DNA of 64,000 bases from the NCBI GenBank assembly GCA_963753105.1, contig CAVWBD010000008.1, positions 62,001 through 126,000 on the forward strand. The letters run 5' to 3'. This document shows positions 54,876 through 64,000 of the stretch, one piece after another. The position numbers and the translations under genes were made by a program. The notes below the pieces were generated by a model that saw only the letters and a program-made list of their open reading frames with translations, did not search any database and had not been told where the DNA came from. Position 1 is the stretch's first letter. The number at the start of each line of letters is the position of its first letter. This stretch comes from SZUA-36 sp963753105. Lineage in GTDB: Bacteria; Pseudomonadota; Gammaproteobacteria; Xanthomonadales; SZUA-36.

Positions 54876-57831
54876 TCAGTCAGAGGCAACACCCAGTTCC
54901 AGCTTGACCCACTCGCCGTCATCGGATTCCACCTCTTTGGCTTGTGTAATGGTGATCCGCTCCCCGGCAATCTGTCCGTCTGAAAGGAAAGCATCCCTGA
55001 TGGCTTCCGCCCTGGCTGTTGGCCAGGCCGTCAAGGTCCTGTTCGCTGATAATCTCGGCTGCCAGCAGGCGGTTCCACAGGTCGGTGGCCCAGGCGAGCT
55101 CATCGAGCACCGCTTTGCCCTCAGGATCATCTGCAGGCGGGGCAGTGTGCTCCGCCTTGAGTGCCTGTGGCGGAGTATCCGGGAAGCGCTCGGTATAAAG
55201 CGTTACCACCACCGTGCGAATCTCTTCATCCAGCATCATGGTGTCATCATGGCTGTCACCCAGTTCCTCCTCGAGGCGCTCATTGGCCAATTGGCGCAGG
55301 CGTATAAATTTCATTGCTGGGACATCGATTGCAGGATCCGTCACACCGCTGATCTCCACCTTGAGCTCAGGGCGTTGTTGCAGGGCCTCCTGCAGTTTGA
55401 CGATTTTTTCCAGTTCCGGTGGTGTCAGGTCAGCGCGTCCGGCCAGGAATTCAAACTGGCCAAAATCTTCCGAGTCAATACCGACCAGGTTGCCCAGCAA
55501 CTTGAACGGTGCGGAGACAATCTTGGTGATTATGCCCGTGAATGCCTGCCAGATGACGCCACCGATTTTGAACTCCGGGTCATTGACATCACCCTCTACC
55601 GGTAAATCGATGTCAATCACGCCGTTTGCATCCTTGAGCAGGCTGACGGCCAGGCCCAGCGGCAGGCTTGCCGCATCCGGGTGGTCGACCTTTTCGCCCA
55701 GCACCAGGTCGCTCATGACGATTTCATTGGCACCGTGTAACTGGCCGTCTTCAATGCTGTAGACCAGGCCGAGGTCCAGTTTGCCCTCATCGATTTCCCG
55801 GCCCGCAAACTGAACGGTATAAGGCGACAAGCTGGACATCTCGAGATTGCGGAAATCAACACTGACGTCCGTGTATCGGATCGGGTCGAACATATCCATG
55901 CCGCCTTCGATCCTCGCCAGTCCATATTCATCCACTTGTCCTTCCAGCCTGATATTTGCCGGCTCGGTGCTGTTGGTAGCGATGGTTGAAATCGTGCCGT
56001 TGAGTGGTTCGATGTGGGTCGCGAATGGCAATGGCAATGAAAAGTCTGAGAAATCCAGCGAGCCATTGTCCACGTTGATTCCGCCGATAATAATGTCCAT
56101 GGACTGCTTGTCTTTCTCTTCAGTAGCACCGACAGCCGTATCGTTAGTCTGCTCGATTACCAGACCGGTCAGGTTGGTCGACCTGTCTTCGTTGATTACA
56201 AGACGGCCGTACATTCCTTCTAAAGTCAACGATGACAGGTGCAGGGTGTCGGGGTCGAGGTCAAAATGATCGATTTCGAGCATATTCCAGCTAAGCAGAG
56301 TTTCATTCTTGAGTGCGTCGTTAATTTTGAGGCCGGGAACCTTGACTGAACCGCCGATCGAGTAATCCTGCCCGGCGGGCAGCTTGACATCGATTGTGCT
56401 GTCTATGACGCCATCCTCAACGAGGACGTGTGCGAACTGTTGGACGTAGGGTTGTCCGAGTGAGAGCGGAATGCCGTTGTGTCGCGGCATTAAGAGACAT
56501 TGACAATTCAGGCAGGATACCCAGGCTGCCGTTGACGGTGAAGCTCCCACCTTCGGTCAGCTTGCCGCTGAGTTCCACTGGTATCTGCACGCCTTCCTGC
56601 ATTGCTGATTTCAGTCGCCCTGATGCGCAGTTCGGTCAGGTTGACAGCGGCATTTGGCTGGATACTCCTGTCGCTCAGCGCCAGCTGCCGTCTTCGAGCA
56701 CAAACTCGGCAATACCGAGTTTCCAGGGCAAACCAGGCTTGTCAGTGTCGGAAGATTGCGCTTGATCATCAGTTTCCGGTACCAAATCCAGCATACTGAT
56801 GGTGGCGTCTTCTTTTATCCAGGCTGAAACCCTGGGTTCGCTGATTACCAGCTTGCCAAAATGCAGGCTTTGTTCGGGATAGCGAAGCTTCCCGTCCAGC
56901 AACGAAATTTCCTGAATACCGATAAACTCGGTGGCAGGCTCCAGCCCCGTGACGGCAAGGTCATTCAGCCTAAGGTCCAGCTCATTGATATCCAGCTTGA
57001 AATCACCGGCTGTCGTCCTGGCGCAGGTGGTACTGGAAACGGCTGGACAGGGTTGCACTGACGGATTCCAGTGGCAGCATGGCCTCCAAGTAGGCAATGG
57101 CCTGGTCGAGATGCAAGCCATCAAGAACCAGTTCTCCCTGTGAGTCCAGCGGAGCCAGGGTCAGGCTGCCACTCCACTTGACGCTGGCATCATCCGGCAA
57201 GTGGATGGCCACCGATTGCTGGCCATGCACGATCCGGCAGGGTATTGAGTTCCTGGATTGAGATATTGATCGGCGACAGGCGGGACTCAACCGGTGTTCC
57301 GGGCAGGTTGTCCCTGAAGTCCACGTGGCCGTCGTTGAGGCCCAGGTTCCGGATGAGCACGCGCGGGACATCGCCTATTCTGCTCGTCTACCTGTTGCCT
57401 CTCCGGCTCGGCAGGCTGGACGCGTGGCAAAATCTGCCAGCAGGCGAGCGAGCCGAGTGTCACCTGTGTCAAATCGCTCAAAATAGAAGTAGGGTCCGGT
57501 CAGCTGGACCTGGCTGAAGGTCCAGGCCCATTTAAGAAAGCTCAAAAACTGGAAATTGACGTAGAACTCATCGAACGCAGCCAGCTTTCACCCCATCGGT
57601 GTCCTCGAGTTCGAAACCCTGCACCCTGAGGCTCAGGTAAAAGGGATTGACTTCGATCTTCTCGATACTGGTGGGCCGTCCAAGGTCATCCTGGAGCAGG
57701 GCGGTAAGCTGGTTGCGGATAATTTTCGGTGCAGCAAAAAAACCCAGCAGCGTGTAAAGCAAGACCACCAGGATGACCCAGAACCGTTTTCGCCGTGGGC
57801 TAAACCACCGGGTTTCTAGTTTCATTGCCAA
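54876..57831 (-). pseudogene. DUF748 / AsmA-like envelope protein, multiple frame changes
   Basis: The start at 57831 gives MAMKLETRWFSPRRKRFWVI and one helix (LVVLLYTLLGFFAAPKIIRN), then LTALLQDDLGRPTSIEKIEV, VNPFYLSLRVQGFELEDTDG, the usual beginning of DUF748 proteins. Later parts (VKVPGLKINDALKNETLLSW, FDLDPDTLHLSSLTLEGMYG, ISVDFRNLEMSSLSPYTVQF-like strands, MSDLVLGEKVDHPDAASLPL, FKIGGVIWQAFTGIITKIVS) continue the repeating beta-strand core and its amphipathic region. About six or seven frame changes (near 57585, 57400, 57225, 57015, 56620, 56490, 55030) split it. The composite of about 985 residues is normal. AsmA-like proteins bridge inner and outer membranes and move phospholipids; this is family-level inference. 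Confidence 0.75.
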
Positions 57832-58101
57832 TGGATTGATCGTTGCTTGCAGGGGCTTGATCGGTAGTGGTCATGTTCTCGCACCGTCGATGAGACACGA
57901 GCGTTAAGATTATCACGAAAAATTGGCTCATCTGTAGGGTACCAGGTCGTGTACTGATCCGGCCTTGCCTGTAGCGTTCCGGCAGGCGCAGTGATTACCG
58001 CCGCGGATCCGGTTGGGGCTTCGGCAGGAAGGGCTTGCTCCAGCAGTGCCGGACAGCTGGCCTGGCGTAAGGCGGTGATACATGTCAGTAACCGATAACA
58101 C

Positions 58102-58131
58102 TTGTAGTGAGGCTGTTCGCTTTAGTATAAC
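58102..58131 (+). promoter_or_regulatory. Sigma70-like promoter of gloA
   Basis: TTGTAG (58102-58107) and TATAAC (58126-58131) are separated by 18 bp, 47 bp before the glyoxalase ATG. The rest of the gap 57832-58101 shows nothing else I can name. Confidence 0.45.
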
Positions 58132-58178
58132 TTGTCGCACTTGGCTGAATTGAAATCCTGTGAATCTGGAGCGCTGTA

Positions 58179-58598
58179 ATGAAATACCTGCATACCATGG
58201 TCCGTGTGACCGATCTCGAGGCATCGCTGGAGTTCTATCGTGACCACCTGGGCCTGGTGGAAACCCGGCGCAAGGAGGTTCCCGCCGGAAGATTCACCCT
58301 GGTATTCCTGGCCGCACCGGGTGACGAGTCGGCTGAACTCGAGCTGACCTGGAACTGGGACCCGGAAGAATACACGGGCGGCCGGAACTTTGGCCACCTG
58401 GCATACCAGGTGGACGATATCTACGCGCATTGTCAAAAACTGATGGATGCCGGTGTCACGATTAACCGGCCGCCACGCGACGGCCACATGGCTTTTGTGC
58501 GTTCGCCCGATGGCATTTCCATCGAGTTGATCCAGAAAGGCGATGACCTGCCACCGACCGAGCCATGGCTTTCCATGGAAAATAGCGGTAGCTGGTAG
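58179..58598 (+). CDS. gloA: Lactoylglutathione lyase (glyoxalase I)
   Basis: The 139-residue protein starts MKYLHTMVRVTDLEASLEFY (metal His5), then RFTLVFLAAPGDESAELELT with the metal glutamate in LELTWNWD, GRNFGHLAYQVDDIYAHC (metal His) and DGISIELIQKG (metal Glu). These are the four ligands of nickel-type bacterial GloA. It isomerises the methylglyoxal-glutathione hemithioacetal to S-lactoylglutathione in the cytoplasm. The size is normal. A DUF456 membrane protein follows after 9 bp. Confidence 0.93.
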   Translation: MKYLHTMVRVTDLEASLEFYRDHLGLVETRRKEVPAGRFTLVFLAAPGDESAELELTWNWDPEEYTGGRNFGHLAYQVDDIYAHCQKLMDAGVTINRPPRDGHMAFVRSPDGISIELIQKGDDLPPTEPWLSMENSGSW

Positions 58599-58607
58599 GA
58601 GACCAGT

Positions 58608-59100
58608 ATGGACTGGACAATACTGTGGTGGGTGCTCGCCGGTATGCTAATCATCATCGGCCTCGTCGGTACCGTTGTTCCGGCGTTGCCCGGTGTGCCC
58701 GATCATATTTGCCGGCCTGCTGCTGGCCGCCTGGGCCGACGGTTTTGCAACGGTCGGCTGGGGCACCCTCACCGTGCTGGCGGTACTGACCATCATCTCG
58801 GTCATCATCGACATGCTGGCTGCAGCCTTTGGTGCGCAAAAGCTGGGCGCCAGCCCGCGGGCATTCTGGGGTGCGACCCTGGGCGCGATGGTCGGTATCT
58901 TTTTTGGTTTGCCCGGTATCATCCTCGGGCCGTTCATCGGTGCGGTGGTCGCCGAGCTTTCAGGCGGGCAGGGCGCCCGCCAGGCGGGCCGTTCCGGCTA
59001 CGGCGCCTGGCTGGGTGTGCTTCTGGGCACGGCAGCCAAGCTGGCCATCGCTTTCCTGATGCTGGGGATTTTCCTGCTGAAGATTCTGTTGGGCGGGTAG
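58608..59100 (+). CDS. DUF456 membrane protein, one frame change
   Basis: The start MDWTILWWVLAGMLIIIGLV encodes a helix with GTVVPALPGVP; a frame change near 58700 then leads to IIFAGLLLAAWADGFATVGW, LAVLTIISVIIDMLAAAFGA, KLGASPRAFWGATLGAMVGI, GLPGIILGPFIGAVVAELSG and GTAAKLAIAFLMLGIFLLKI. The glycine-rich helices and P-A-L-P-G motif identify DUF456 (about 163 residues). Function unknown. It lies 9 bp after gloA. Confidence 0.85.
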
Positions 59101-59288
59101 ATCCGTTGCGCTGCGGGCCAGGAGCCCAAACCGGTTAGCCACTGGGCGCAGCCGTAATTGGCCTCAAGCTCAATTGCGGCGAGCAGGGATTGTTCCCTAC
59201 AATCCCCTGCATCTCCTCCATCCTTGTAGGTCAGACGCCGTTCACGTCGGACCTGATCTCAATTTAGGGGCTGCTGATCCCTTTTTAT

Positions 59289-59318
59289 TTGGCAGTGACC
59301 ACCGTACTGGAATATGCT
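59289..59318 (+). promoter_or_regulatory. Sigma70-like promoter of the iorA-iorB operon
   Basis: TTGGCA (59289-59294) and TATGCT (59313-59318) with an 18-bp spacer precede the ATG at 59354; GGAG at 59342-59345 is its ribosome binding site. Confidence 0.5.
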
Positions 59319-59353
59319 AGGTACACTAGCCAAGCAACTCCTGGAGTCCCATC

Positions 59354-59819
59354 ATGAGTTACACCATTACAATCAACGGCGAGGCGCGCAAAGCCGATGT
59401 CGATGGCGATATGCCCTTGCTGTGGTTCCTGCGCGATACGCTGCAACTGACCGGCACCAAGTACGGCTGCGGCATGGGTCTGTGTGGCAGTTGCACCGTG
59501 CACCTGGATGGCGAGGCCGTGCGGTCCTGCATCACGACGGTCGGCGAGGCCAACGGCAAATCGGTCACCACGATCGAAGGCCTGTCGGAGGACGGCAGCC
59601 ACCCGCTTGCAGATCGCCTGGCTCAAGAACAATGTTTCGCAATGCGGTTATTGCCAGCCCGGCATGATCATGTCGGCGGCGGATTTCCTGAAGCAGAACC
59701 CTGACCCGAGCGTGGAGGACATCGATGCCGCGATGGATCGAAACCTGTGCCGCTGTGGCACTTACCTGCGGGTACGCAAAGCCGTTGCCGATGCCGCTGA
59801 ACAGATGAAGGAGGCCTGA
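59354..59819 (+). CDS. iorA: 2Fe-2S subunit of molybdenum hydroxylase (IorA/aldehyde-dehydrogenase type), one frame change
   Basis: The protein begins MSYTITINGEARKADVDGDM. The plant-type 2Fe-2S cluster is bound by GTKYGCGMGLCGSCTVHLDG and the next cysteine in VRSCITTVGEA. A frame change near 59609 joins HPL to QIAWLKNNVSQCGYCQPGMI, the start of the second, all-helical 2Fe-2S domain, which ends NLCRCGTYLRVRKAVADAAE. The composite of about 155 residues is standard. It passes electrons from the Mo site of the partner subunit to an acceptor. It overlaps no gene; the partner begins one base after its stop. Confidence 0.88.
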
Positions 59820-59820
59820 G

Positions 59821-61989
59821 ATGAACAAGCAAGACAATGAAATCATGTTCAGCCGCAGGGAATTTCTGAAAGCCTCCGGGCTCTCCGCTGGTGGTTTGAT
59901 TATTGGTGTGTCGGTGCCGGCAAGCGTGCTGGCTCAGGTGGGGCAGAGGGTTTTGACCCTGGTCCATTCATCCACATTGCCAAAGATGGCGCGACCACGC
60001 TCTATTGTGGCCGTTGTGAACTGGGGCAGGGCATCAGTACCGCCTACCGGCGGCGGTTGCCGATGAACTGGAAGCGGACTGGACGCGGGTCAATGTTCTG
60101 CAGGCTGATGGCGATGCGAAATATGGCCCGCAGGACACCGGTGGTTCGCAAAGCATCAACAAGATGCTGGAACCCATGCGCAAGGCGGGCGCGGCGGGCA
60201 GGGAATTGCTGGTTGCCGCGGCGGCCAAGGCCTGGAGTCTGCCGGTCGCGGATTGTTACGCGAAGTCACACGTGGTTTACAACAACAAGGACGACCGAAA
60301 ATTCCCGTTTGGCGATCTCGTCGAACTGGCCAGTGAGTTACCGGTGCCCGAAGACCCGGTTCTGAAAACCAGGGACCAGTTCCGTTATATCGGCCAATCC
60401 CTGCAACGTCACGACCAGGACGAAATGGTCGTCGGCAAGCGAATTTACGGCGCCGATAAGAAGGTGCCCGGCATGAAGTACGCCGCGATAAAGCATATCC
60501 CGGTGCTTGGTGGTTCCATCAAGCCCTTTGACAAGAGCAAGGCGATGGCAATAGCCGGGTGTGGTGGACGTGGTCGTTATTCCGCGCTTTGAAAATCCGT
60601 ATGGAACAGTGGGTGGTGTCGCCGTCGTCGCGGACAATACCTGGACGGCGCAGCGGGCACTGGATGCGCTCGACATCGAATTCGAGGCGGGTGACAACGG
60701 TTCCTTCAACACCGAGGAATACAAGCAGCAACTGCTGCGCAACGTCGAGGCGCCGGCCAAGGTCGAGTTCGAAAAAGGCTCGCTGGAGCAGGCATTCAAG
60801 GATGCCGCCAAGCGTCACAGCGCGACCTATGAGACCGGGTTTTCTGTCGCATTCTCCGATCGAGCCGATGTCCGGCCTGGTCTGGGTGCAGGACGACAAA
60901 TGTGAAATCTGGGCTTCGACCCAGGATCCACAGGGTATCCAAAGGACGATAGCCGCTTACCTGGAACGTAAGCCGGAAGACATCACGGTTCACGTGATGG
61001 CCGCCGGTGGCGCGTTCGGGCGTAAGTTCAAGTGCGACTACATCGTGGAGGCCGCGGCCTGTTCGAAGGCTGTTGGCGCCCCGGTGCAACTGACCTGGTC
61101 ACGCGAAGAAGACACCCGCACGGGTTATTACCACCCCTGCAGTGCGCACCACATGGAGGCCTCGCTGGATGCCGATGGCAAGTTGACCGGCTGGTTACAC
61201 CGGGCTGCTTTTCCGACCATCACCTCGACATTCAACCCGGCTTCGGTGCAGCCCGCCGCCGGTGACCTCGAGGCGGTTTCGAAACACCTCTACGGTATCG
61301 AGAACATGCGGGTCGAATCAGGCATGGCGAAGGCGCATACGCGTATTGGCTGGCTGCGTTCGGTTTACCACATTTTCTATGGTTTCGTGATCAATGCGTT
61401 TACCGATGAACTGGCCCATGAGGCCGGTATGGACATGGCGCAGTTCCTGCGCAAGATCTATGACAACAGCAAGGACCCGGAGCAGCAGGAGCAGGTGAAA
61501 CGCAGCCGTGGCGTGCTCGACAAGGTGGTGGAGATGTCCGGTTATGGCAAGGAATTACCGGCCAACCAGGGCATCGGCCTGGCCGTGCACCATAGTTTTG
61601 CCAGCTATGCCGCCATGGCGGCGCACGTAGAGGTCAACGGCAGCAAGCTGAAGGTGCACCGTGTCGATTGTGCGGTCGACTGTGGCCTGGTATTGAACCC
61701 GGATATCGCGACGGCGCAGATGGAAGGCGCGGTCACCATGGGTCTGGGCTTCGTACTGAACCCGGGGATCGGTTTCAAAGACGGCGCGGTGGTCAATTCC
61801 AACTACCACAACTACCGGATCCTGAGCATTGGTGAGGCGCCGACGAAGATCAATGTCGGCTTTGTCGGCCAGGAGTACCGTTCCACCGGAATCGGTGAGC
61901 CCGGTGTTCCAACCACGGCGCCCGCGGTCGTTAACGCCATATTCGCGGCCACCGGTAAACGTCAACGCACGATGCCAATCAAGCTTTAA
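59821..61989 (+). CDS. iorB: Molybdopterin-binding subunit of isoquinoline-1-oxidoreductase/aldehyde-oxidase type, frame changes
   Basis: A Tat signal (SRREFLKASGLSAGGLIIGV) opens the protein. The rejoined sequence has GPFIHIAKDGATTLYCGRCE, LGQGISTAYPA-like, DTGGSQSINKMLEPMRKAGA, then YGADKKVPGMKYAAIKHIPV, GAFGRKFKCDYIVEAAACSK (MoCo contact), and the catalytic glutamate in STGIGEPGVPTTAPAVVNAI. Frame changes lie near 59950, 60047, 60557 and 60850. The composite, about 720 residues, equals known IorB/two-subunit aldehyde dehydrogenases. It would be exported folded by Tat with IorA and oxidise aldehydes or N-heterocycles. The substrate cannot be assigned. Confidence 0.85.
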
Positions 61990-62017
61990 GAAAAGCGGAC
62001 AGGTTTATTTTACTGGA

Positions 62018-62049
62018 GGGGTCAGGTTCCATTGATTGAACCTGGCCCC
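62018..62049. terminator. Hairpin after iorB
   Basis: GGGGTCAGGTTC (62018-62029) pairs with GAACCTGGCCCC (62038-62049) with one mismatch. It lies 28 bp downstream of the iorB stop. There is no strong U-tract, so its role as a terminator is tentative. Confidence 0.45.
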
Positions 62050-62244
62050 TTGGTCGTCCCGTTATGCCAGGGAAGTGCCTGTCTTGTTTTCAGGACAGGT
62101 CGTGAACCCGTCCCTGGGTACTCATCCGAAACATCCTGTTTCGTAAGGTCCTGAAAAAAGCAGCGCACTCCCCTGGCCGACGAGTCATGCCTATCCCTGC
62201 CAATTGCGATTGTTCCCAAGGTCTGCAGCTGAGATCTTCAAGCT

Positions 62245-62355
62245 GTGCCGGGTGTTTCTTACCCGGGACCGTAATTCGTCGGGATACGAATTATCGAGCG
62301 CCCAAGGACGGCTTGAGCGTGTCCCGGGAAGGAATACCCGGGACAGCCAGAAAGG
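62245..62355. repeat. Palindromic element related to the CCGGGAC repeats, copy 3
   Basis: CTTACCCGGGAC (62258-62269) is followed about 55 bp later by GTCCCGGGAAG and again ATACCCGGGACA. The ends resemble those of the elements at 2767 and 5331, but the 22-bp block shared by those two is not kept here beyond CCGGGACCGT. The remainder of the gap 62050-62504 holds other short hairpins and no gene. Confidence 0.4.
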
Positions 62356-62469
62356 CGTTTCCCAGATGGATATACCTGAGTCCCCGTCATAGACTCGCGA
62401 CGAGGCGCAGCTCCCACATCGTGTCCTGAAACCAAGACAGGTGCCCCCTTGGCGCAGAAGGACGATCAG

Positions 62470-62498
62470 GGGATCAGGCCCAATAAGAACCTGATCCC
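62470..62498 (-). terminator. Hairpin downstream of the BNR-repeat gene
   Basis: GGGATCAGG (62470-62478) and CCTGATCCC (62490-62498) form a perfect 9-bp stem 7 bp past the stop of the minus-strand gene. No U-tract is present. Confidence 0.4.
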
Positions 62499-62504
62499 TT
62501 CTAA

Positions 62505-64000
62505 TCAGTTACCCGCAGGCACACCCCGGCCCGGTGTCCATGGAACACCGGCCTCGTCCATCGCTTCACGCAATGCCGGCATATCGGTGCTCGAAGACCC
62601 GGTCGAGCGCGGTCTTGATGCCGGCAAATTTCTGCTCGCCAATTTCCACGGCTTCCAGGTGCATCGGCGTGGGCCCATAGGTTGAGAACGAAGTGCCGAA
62701 ACGTGCGACCTCGATCCGCCGTTTGACGGAAACCGGGCCGAGGTCGCCCGCGAGATCGCGGACATCATCACCCGCCAACTGCAGTTGCAGGTCAAGCGCT
62801 TCGAGTTCCAGTGCCCGTGCCTTGTCACGCAGCGCTACAGGCGCCTTGGAGCGCAGCAGGGTCTGCTTGATGGCGCCCAATTCAGCCAGCAGTGCCTTGA
62901 TCGCCGATTCCGCCCCACCGGCCTGGCGCATCAGGTCATCCAGGCGCATGTTGAATGCGGCCACGTCTTCGGGGCTGGCCGTTGCCAGGGCGTTCTGGCG
63001 CATCAGCTTGACCTTGATACCGGTCTGTTGCCCGGTGTCACGCAAGACGCCATTGACACGCGTGGCCAGGCTGACCGTGTAGTCGCCGGGTGCGGCCAGC
63101 GGGCCGTTGAAGACGATGTAGTTGTCAGCCGGGCTTGTCCGTCCACGGGCTGGAGTCCGGGTAACGCAGATCCCAGGCCACGCGGTGGAAACCGGCTTTG
63201 GCCGGGCCTTCGAGCTTGCGTACCACTGTGCCCTGGCTGTCACGGATCGTCAGCACGACCGCCGGGTCTTCTTCCGCCCGCTCGGCGGCCAGTGCATCCC
63301 AGCCGGGGTAGGGGGTGTCGCCGCCCTGTTTTTCGATCTCTTTTTCCTTCTCGCGCCGCTGTTCCTTGCTCGTCAGGATCGGCTCGGGCAGGTAATAGGT
63401 GATCACCGCGCCAAACGGCGGGTTGTCGGCAATGAAGTACTCGTCGCCCTGCGAGGCCTTGCTGCCGGTGCGGAACTCGCCCATCGGCATACGCTGCACG
63501 TACCACAGCGCATCACGAACCGGGAACAGCATGGTTTCAGAGGCGAGTTTTTCGGCCGTCAGGCTGCGCAGTGGTGAGTAGTCATCCAGCACGTAGAAAC
63601 TGCGGCCGAAGCTGGCGCCGACCAGGTCGTTTTCACGTTTCTGGATGGCCAGGTCGCGGAAGGAGATAGTCGGCATACCGCCGGACAGCTCGGTCCAGTG
63701 GTTATCTGCCGACGGTGAAAAACACACCGAACTCGGTGGCCGCAAACATCAATGCCGGGTTCACGTGGTCCTGCACGACGCGCCAGACGACGTGGCGTTC
63801 CGGCAGGTTGCCGCTGATGCTGCGCCAGCTTTTGCCGCGGTTGGTGCTCTTCAGGATATAGGGTGAGAAATCACCGGATTTGTGGTCATCCACCACCACG
63901 TAGACCGTGTCCGCATCATGCAGGTCGGCCTTGATGTCGTTGACAAAATAGCCATCCGGCACATCCGGCAAACGGTCGATGTCGCGCCAGCTTTCACCGC
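62505..64000 (-). CDS. BNR/sortilin-like beta-propeller protein ("glycosyl hydrolase" type), partial, frame changes
   Basis: The gene enters from the right edge. Rejoined fragments read VPDGYFVNDIKADLHDADTV, YILKSTNRGKSWRSISGNLP (an Asp-box-like S-x-N-x-G-x-S-W repeat), NPALMFAATEFGVFFT, then LSGGMPTISFRDLAIQKREN, DLVGASFGRSFYVLDDYSPL and VLTIRDSQGTVVRKLEGPAK with AGFHRVAWDLRYPDSSPWTD. The C-terminal part, PGDYTVSLATRVNGVLRDTG, followed by a long helical stretch, is usual for the large VPS10/sortilin-like proteins annotated as glycosyl hydrolases in marine bacteria. Frame changes occur near 63705, 63130 and 62570. Function is not established; extracellular binding or proteolysis-linked roles are guessed. 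Confidence 0.75.

Overview
The window looks like chromosomal DNA of a moderately GC-rich, probably marine, heterotrophic gammaproteobacterium. FolE is very close to the enterobacterial type, POT, DAACS and DASS transporters are present, and there are several secreted proteins of unknown family. I cannot name the genus. No rRNA, tRNA, CRISPR array, intact insertion sequence or phage module was recognised.

Layout. 1-6.7 kb: broken transporter genes (DASS/SLC13, POT, MFS) and a decayed YD-repeat gene, with CCGGGAC-ended palindromic repeats between them. 6.9-8.4 kb: a secreted protein. 8.4-19.8 kb: a compact light/B12-type regulon. Two paralogous CarH/LitR-like MerR regulators flank a GPx-SOUL pair, a folX remnant with folE, and a nine-gene minus-strand operon for membrane-lipid modification (two CFA-type methyltransferases, an FAD oxidoreductase, DUF1365, DUF1295, DUF2878, DUF6134, lipocalin). 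The same operator, TGTAT-N6-TGTAT (11-bp period), lies at all four promoter regions and overlaps predicted -10 boxes. 20-27 kb: peptidase T, a gamma-glutamyltransferase-like protein, an EamA exporter, a GNAT protein and an ALDH7-type dehydrogenase. 26.7-31.4 kb: one very large gene with an AMP-forming ligase, an unrecognised middle and a C-terminal GNAT domain. 34.6-42.1 kb: a six-gene plus-strand cluster (two class V aminotransferases, N-acyl-D-amino-acid deacylase lipoprotein, Asp/Glu-type racemase, DAACS symporter, M23-like exported protein) that reads as a D-amino-acid or peptidoglycan-fragment scavenging pathway. 42-50 kb: housekeeping and accessory genes (GNATs, tandem deoxynucleoside kinases, ElbB, YjbQ, phosphodiesterase, cyclic-DPG-synthetase-like GTPase). 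50-54.8 kb: collagen-like protein, CPBP protease and small lipoproteins. 54.9-64 kb: DUF748 protein, glyoxalase I, DUF456, an IorAB-type molybdenum hydroxylase and a BNR-repeat protein running off the edge.

Reading frames are interrupted unevenly. From about 27.4 to 51.8 kb every gene is intact. The two flanks, above all 1-6.7 kb and 52-64 kb, carry many single-base frame changes and two in-frame stop codons. This may reflect assembly quality or real decay, and the sequence alone cannot decide. Genes with frame changes are annotated over their full composite span.
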